A stretch of DNA of 64,000 nucleotides from Achromobacter pestifer (GTDB lineage: Bacteria > Pseudomonadota > Gammaproteobacteria > Burkholderiales > Burkholderiaceae_B), in contig NZ_CP053985.1 of assembly GCF_013267355.1 (NCBI RefSeq), positions 2,976,001 through 3,040,000 of the forward strand. Reading direction: 5' to 3'. Every line of letters begins with the position of its first letter. Positions within the stretch are counted from its first letter, which is position 1. This document shows positions 63,453 through 64,000 of the stretch, in pieces. Position numbers and translations under genes: made by a program. The notes beneath the pieces are model-generated. The model made no database searches, was not told the DNA's origin, and worked only from the letters and a program-made list of their open reading frames with translations.

Positions 63453-64000
63453 ATGAAGCGCGTCCTGGGCACCCTCTACATCCTGGGTCTGACGATGGTG
63501 ATGTTCGCTCTCACCATGTTGATCCCGCTGATCGTCGCCTACGTGGGCGGCGACGGCGCGCGCGAGGCCTTCCTGGACGGCTTCCTGATTTCGGTGGGCA
63601 TAGGCGGCGGCCTGGCCGCGGTGACGCGCCGCGCCCGTTGCGAGTTGCGCGCGCGCGATGGCTTCGTGCTGGTGTCGGCCGTGTGGGCGGGCCTGCCCCT
63701 GCTGGCCGCGATCCCGCTGCTGCTCTACTTCCACGGCGCCGGGCTGCCGCTGTCGTTCACCAGCGCCTATTTCGAGGCCATGTCGGGCCTGACCACCACC
63801 GGCGCCACGGTCCTGACCAACCTGGACACGCTGCCCGCGTCGATCAACCTGTGGCGGGCCACGCTGATCTGGATCGGCGGCATGGGCATCCTGGTGCTGG
63901 CTGTGGCCATCCTGCCCTTGCTCGGGGTGGGCGGGCACCAGGTGGTGCGGGCGGAAACGCCTGGACCCATGAAGGACGAACGGCTCACGCCCCGCATCGC
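63453..64000 (+). CDS. trkH: Trk potassium transporter membrane subunit TrkH, 5' part
   Basis: About 182 codons are present before the window ends. The start MKRVLGTLYILGLTMVMF fits TrkH, and the first pore-loop selectivity region is visible in FEAMSGLTTTGATV, followed by the WIGGMGILVLAVAILPLLG helix. It works with TrkA to import K+ using the membrane potential. The ATG at 63453 follows a weak ribosome-binding region. Confidence 0.93.
   Translation, partial: MKRVLGTLYILGLTMVMFALTMLIPLIVAYVGGDGAREAFLDGFLISVGIGGGLAAVTRRARCELRARDGFVLVSAVWAGLPLLAAIPLLLYFHGAGLPLSFTSAYFEAMSGLTTTGATVLTNLDTLPASINLWRATLIWIGGMGILVLAVAILPLLGVGGHQVVRAETPGPMKDERLTPRI

Noticed and set aside
58859..63938. Long minus-strand open frames opposite the kinase and opposite trkA/trkH.
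   Set aside because: They lie opposite well-conserved genes, have Ala/Gln/Arg/His-rich shadow composition, and show no motifs or start signals.
1..64000. CRISPR arrays, tRNA or rRNA genes, insertion sequences, phage genes.
   Set aside because: No regularly spaced repeats of CRISPR type, no cloverleaf or rRNA signature that I could recognise, and no transposase or integrase motifs in any credible gene.

Overview
The window is a high-GC chromosomal segment with the gene content and order of the family Alcaligenaceae (Betaproteobacteria). It is closest in style to Achromobacter or Bordetella: the porin resembles the Bordetella porin, there is a Bug-family binding protein, there are DUF4148 secreted proteins, and a PlrSR-type two-component system sits beside trkAH. 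This placement is inferred from protein families read by eye, not from a search. I see no rRNA, tRNA, CRISPR array, insertion sequence or prophage.

Layout. 1-2.3 kb: the end of ogt, then rlpA-rapZ. 2.4-4.5 kb: two membrane or periplasmic c-type cytochromes. 4.5-7.4 kb: a MocR regulator, hprK and ptsN. 7.7-12 kb: hpf and the envelope block lptB-lptA-lptC-kdsC-kdsD (LPS transport and Kdo synthesis), with rpoN absent from its usual place between lptB and hpf. 12-13.3 kb: purT. 13.6-20.6 kb: a GbsR/MarR regulator and the cytochrome bd operon cydABXDC, including the 41-residue CydX. 20.7-26.8 kb: apt, a LysR regulator, a DUF4148 repeat protein, a porin, ilvA and a YqaA-type membrane protein. 26.9-30.9 kb: a 1319-residue FAD/Fe-S oxidoreductase. 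31-45 kb: mostly housekeeping and single metabolic genes (Bug protein, yggS, aminotransferase, amino-acid binding protein, HMG-CoA lyase, dprA, def-fmt, HAD phosphatase, LOG protein, HxlR/SugE pair, rimO, XRE regulator).

45.2-55.1 kb is the most interesting part. A CusRS-like two-component system, a family 4 glycosyltransferase, a three-gene RND efflux operon of the drug type and a small secreted protein lie together. Each of the four transcription units has, upstream of its first gene, direct repeats related to GTCAG spaced exactly 11 bp apart. In all four, the last repeat ends exactly 11 bp before a -10-like hexamer (TAGAGT, TAGAGT, CAGAAT, TACAGT). I read this as an autoregulated regulon in which the response regulator activates its own operon, the glycosyltransferase, the pump and the secreted protein.

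55.1-64 kb: a second LysR paralogue, the 3' remnant of a cobalamin adenosyltransferase gene, a LysE exporter, rsmB, a DUF4390 protein, an NtrY-like kinase with an NtrX-like regulator that lacks the sigma-54 AAA+ domain (PlrSR type), trkA and the start of trkH. The missing AAA+ domain and the empty rpoN site point the same way: loss of sigma-54 control in this lineage.
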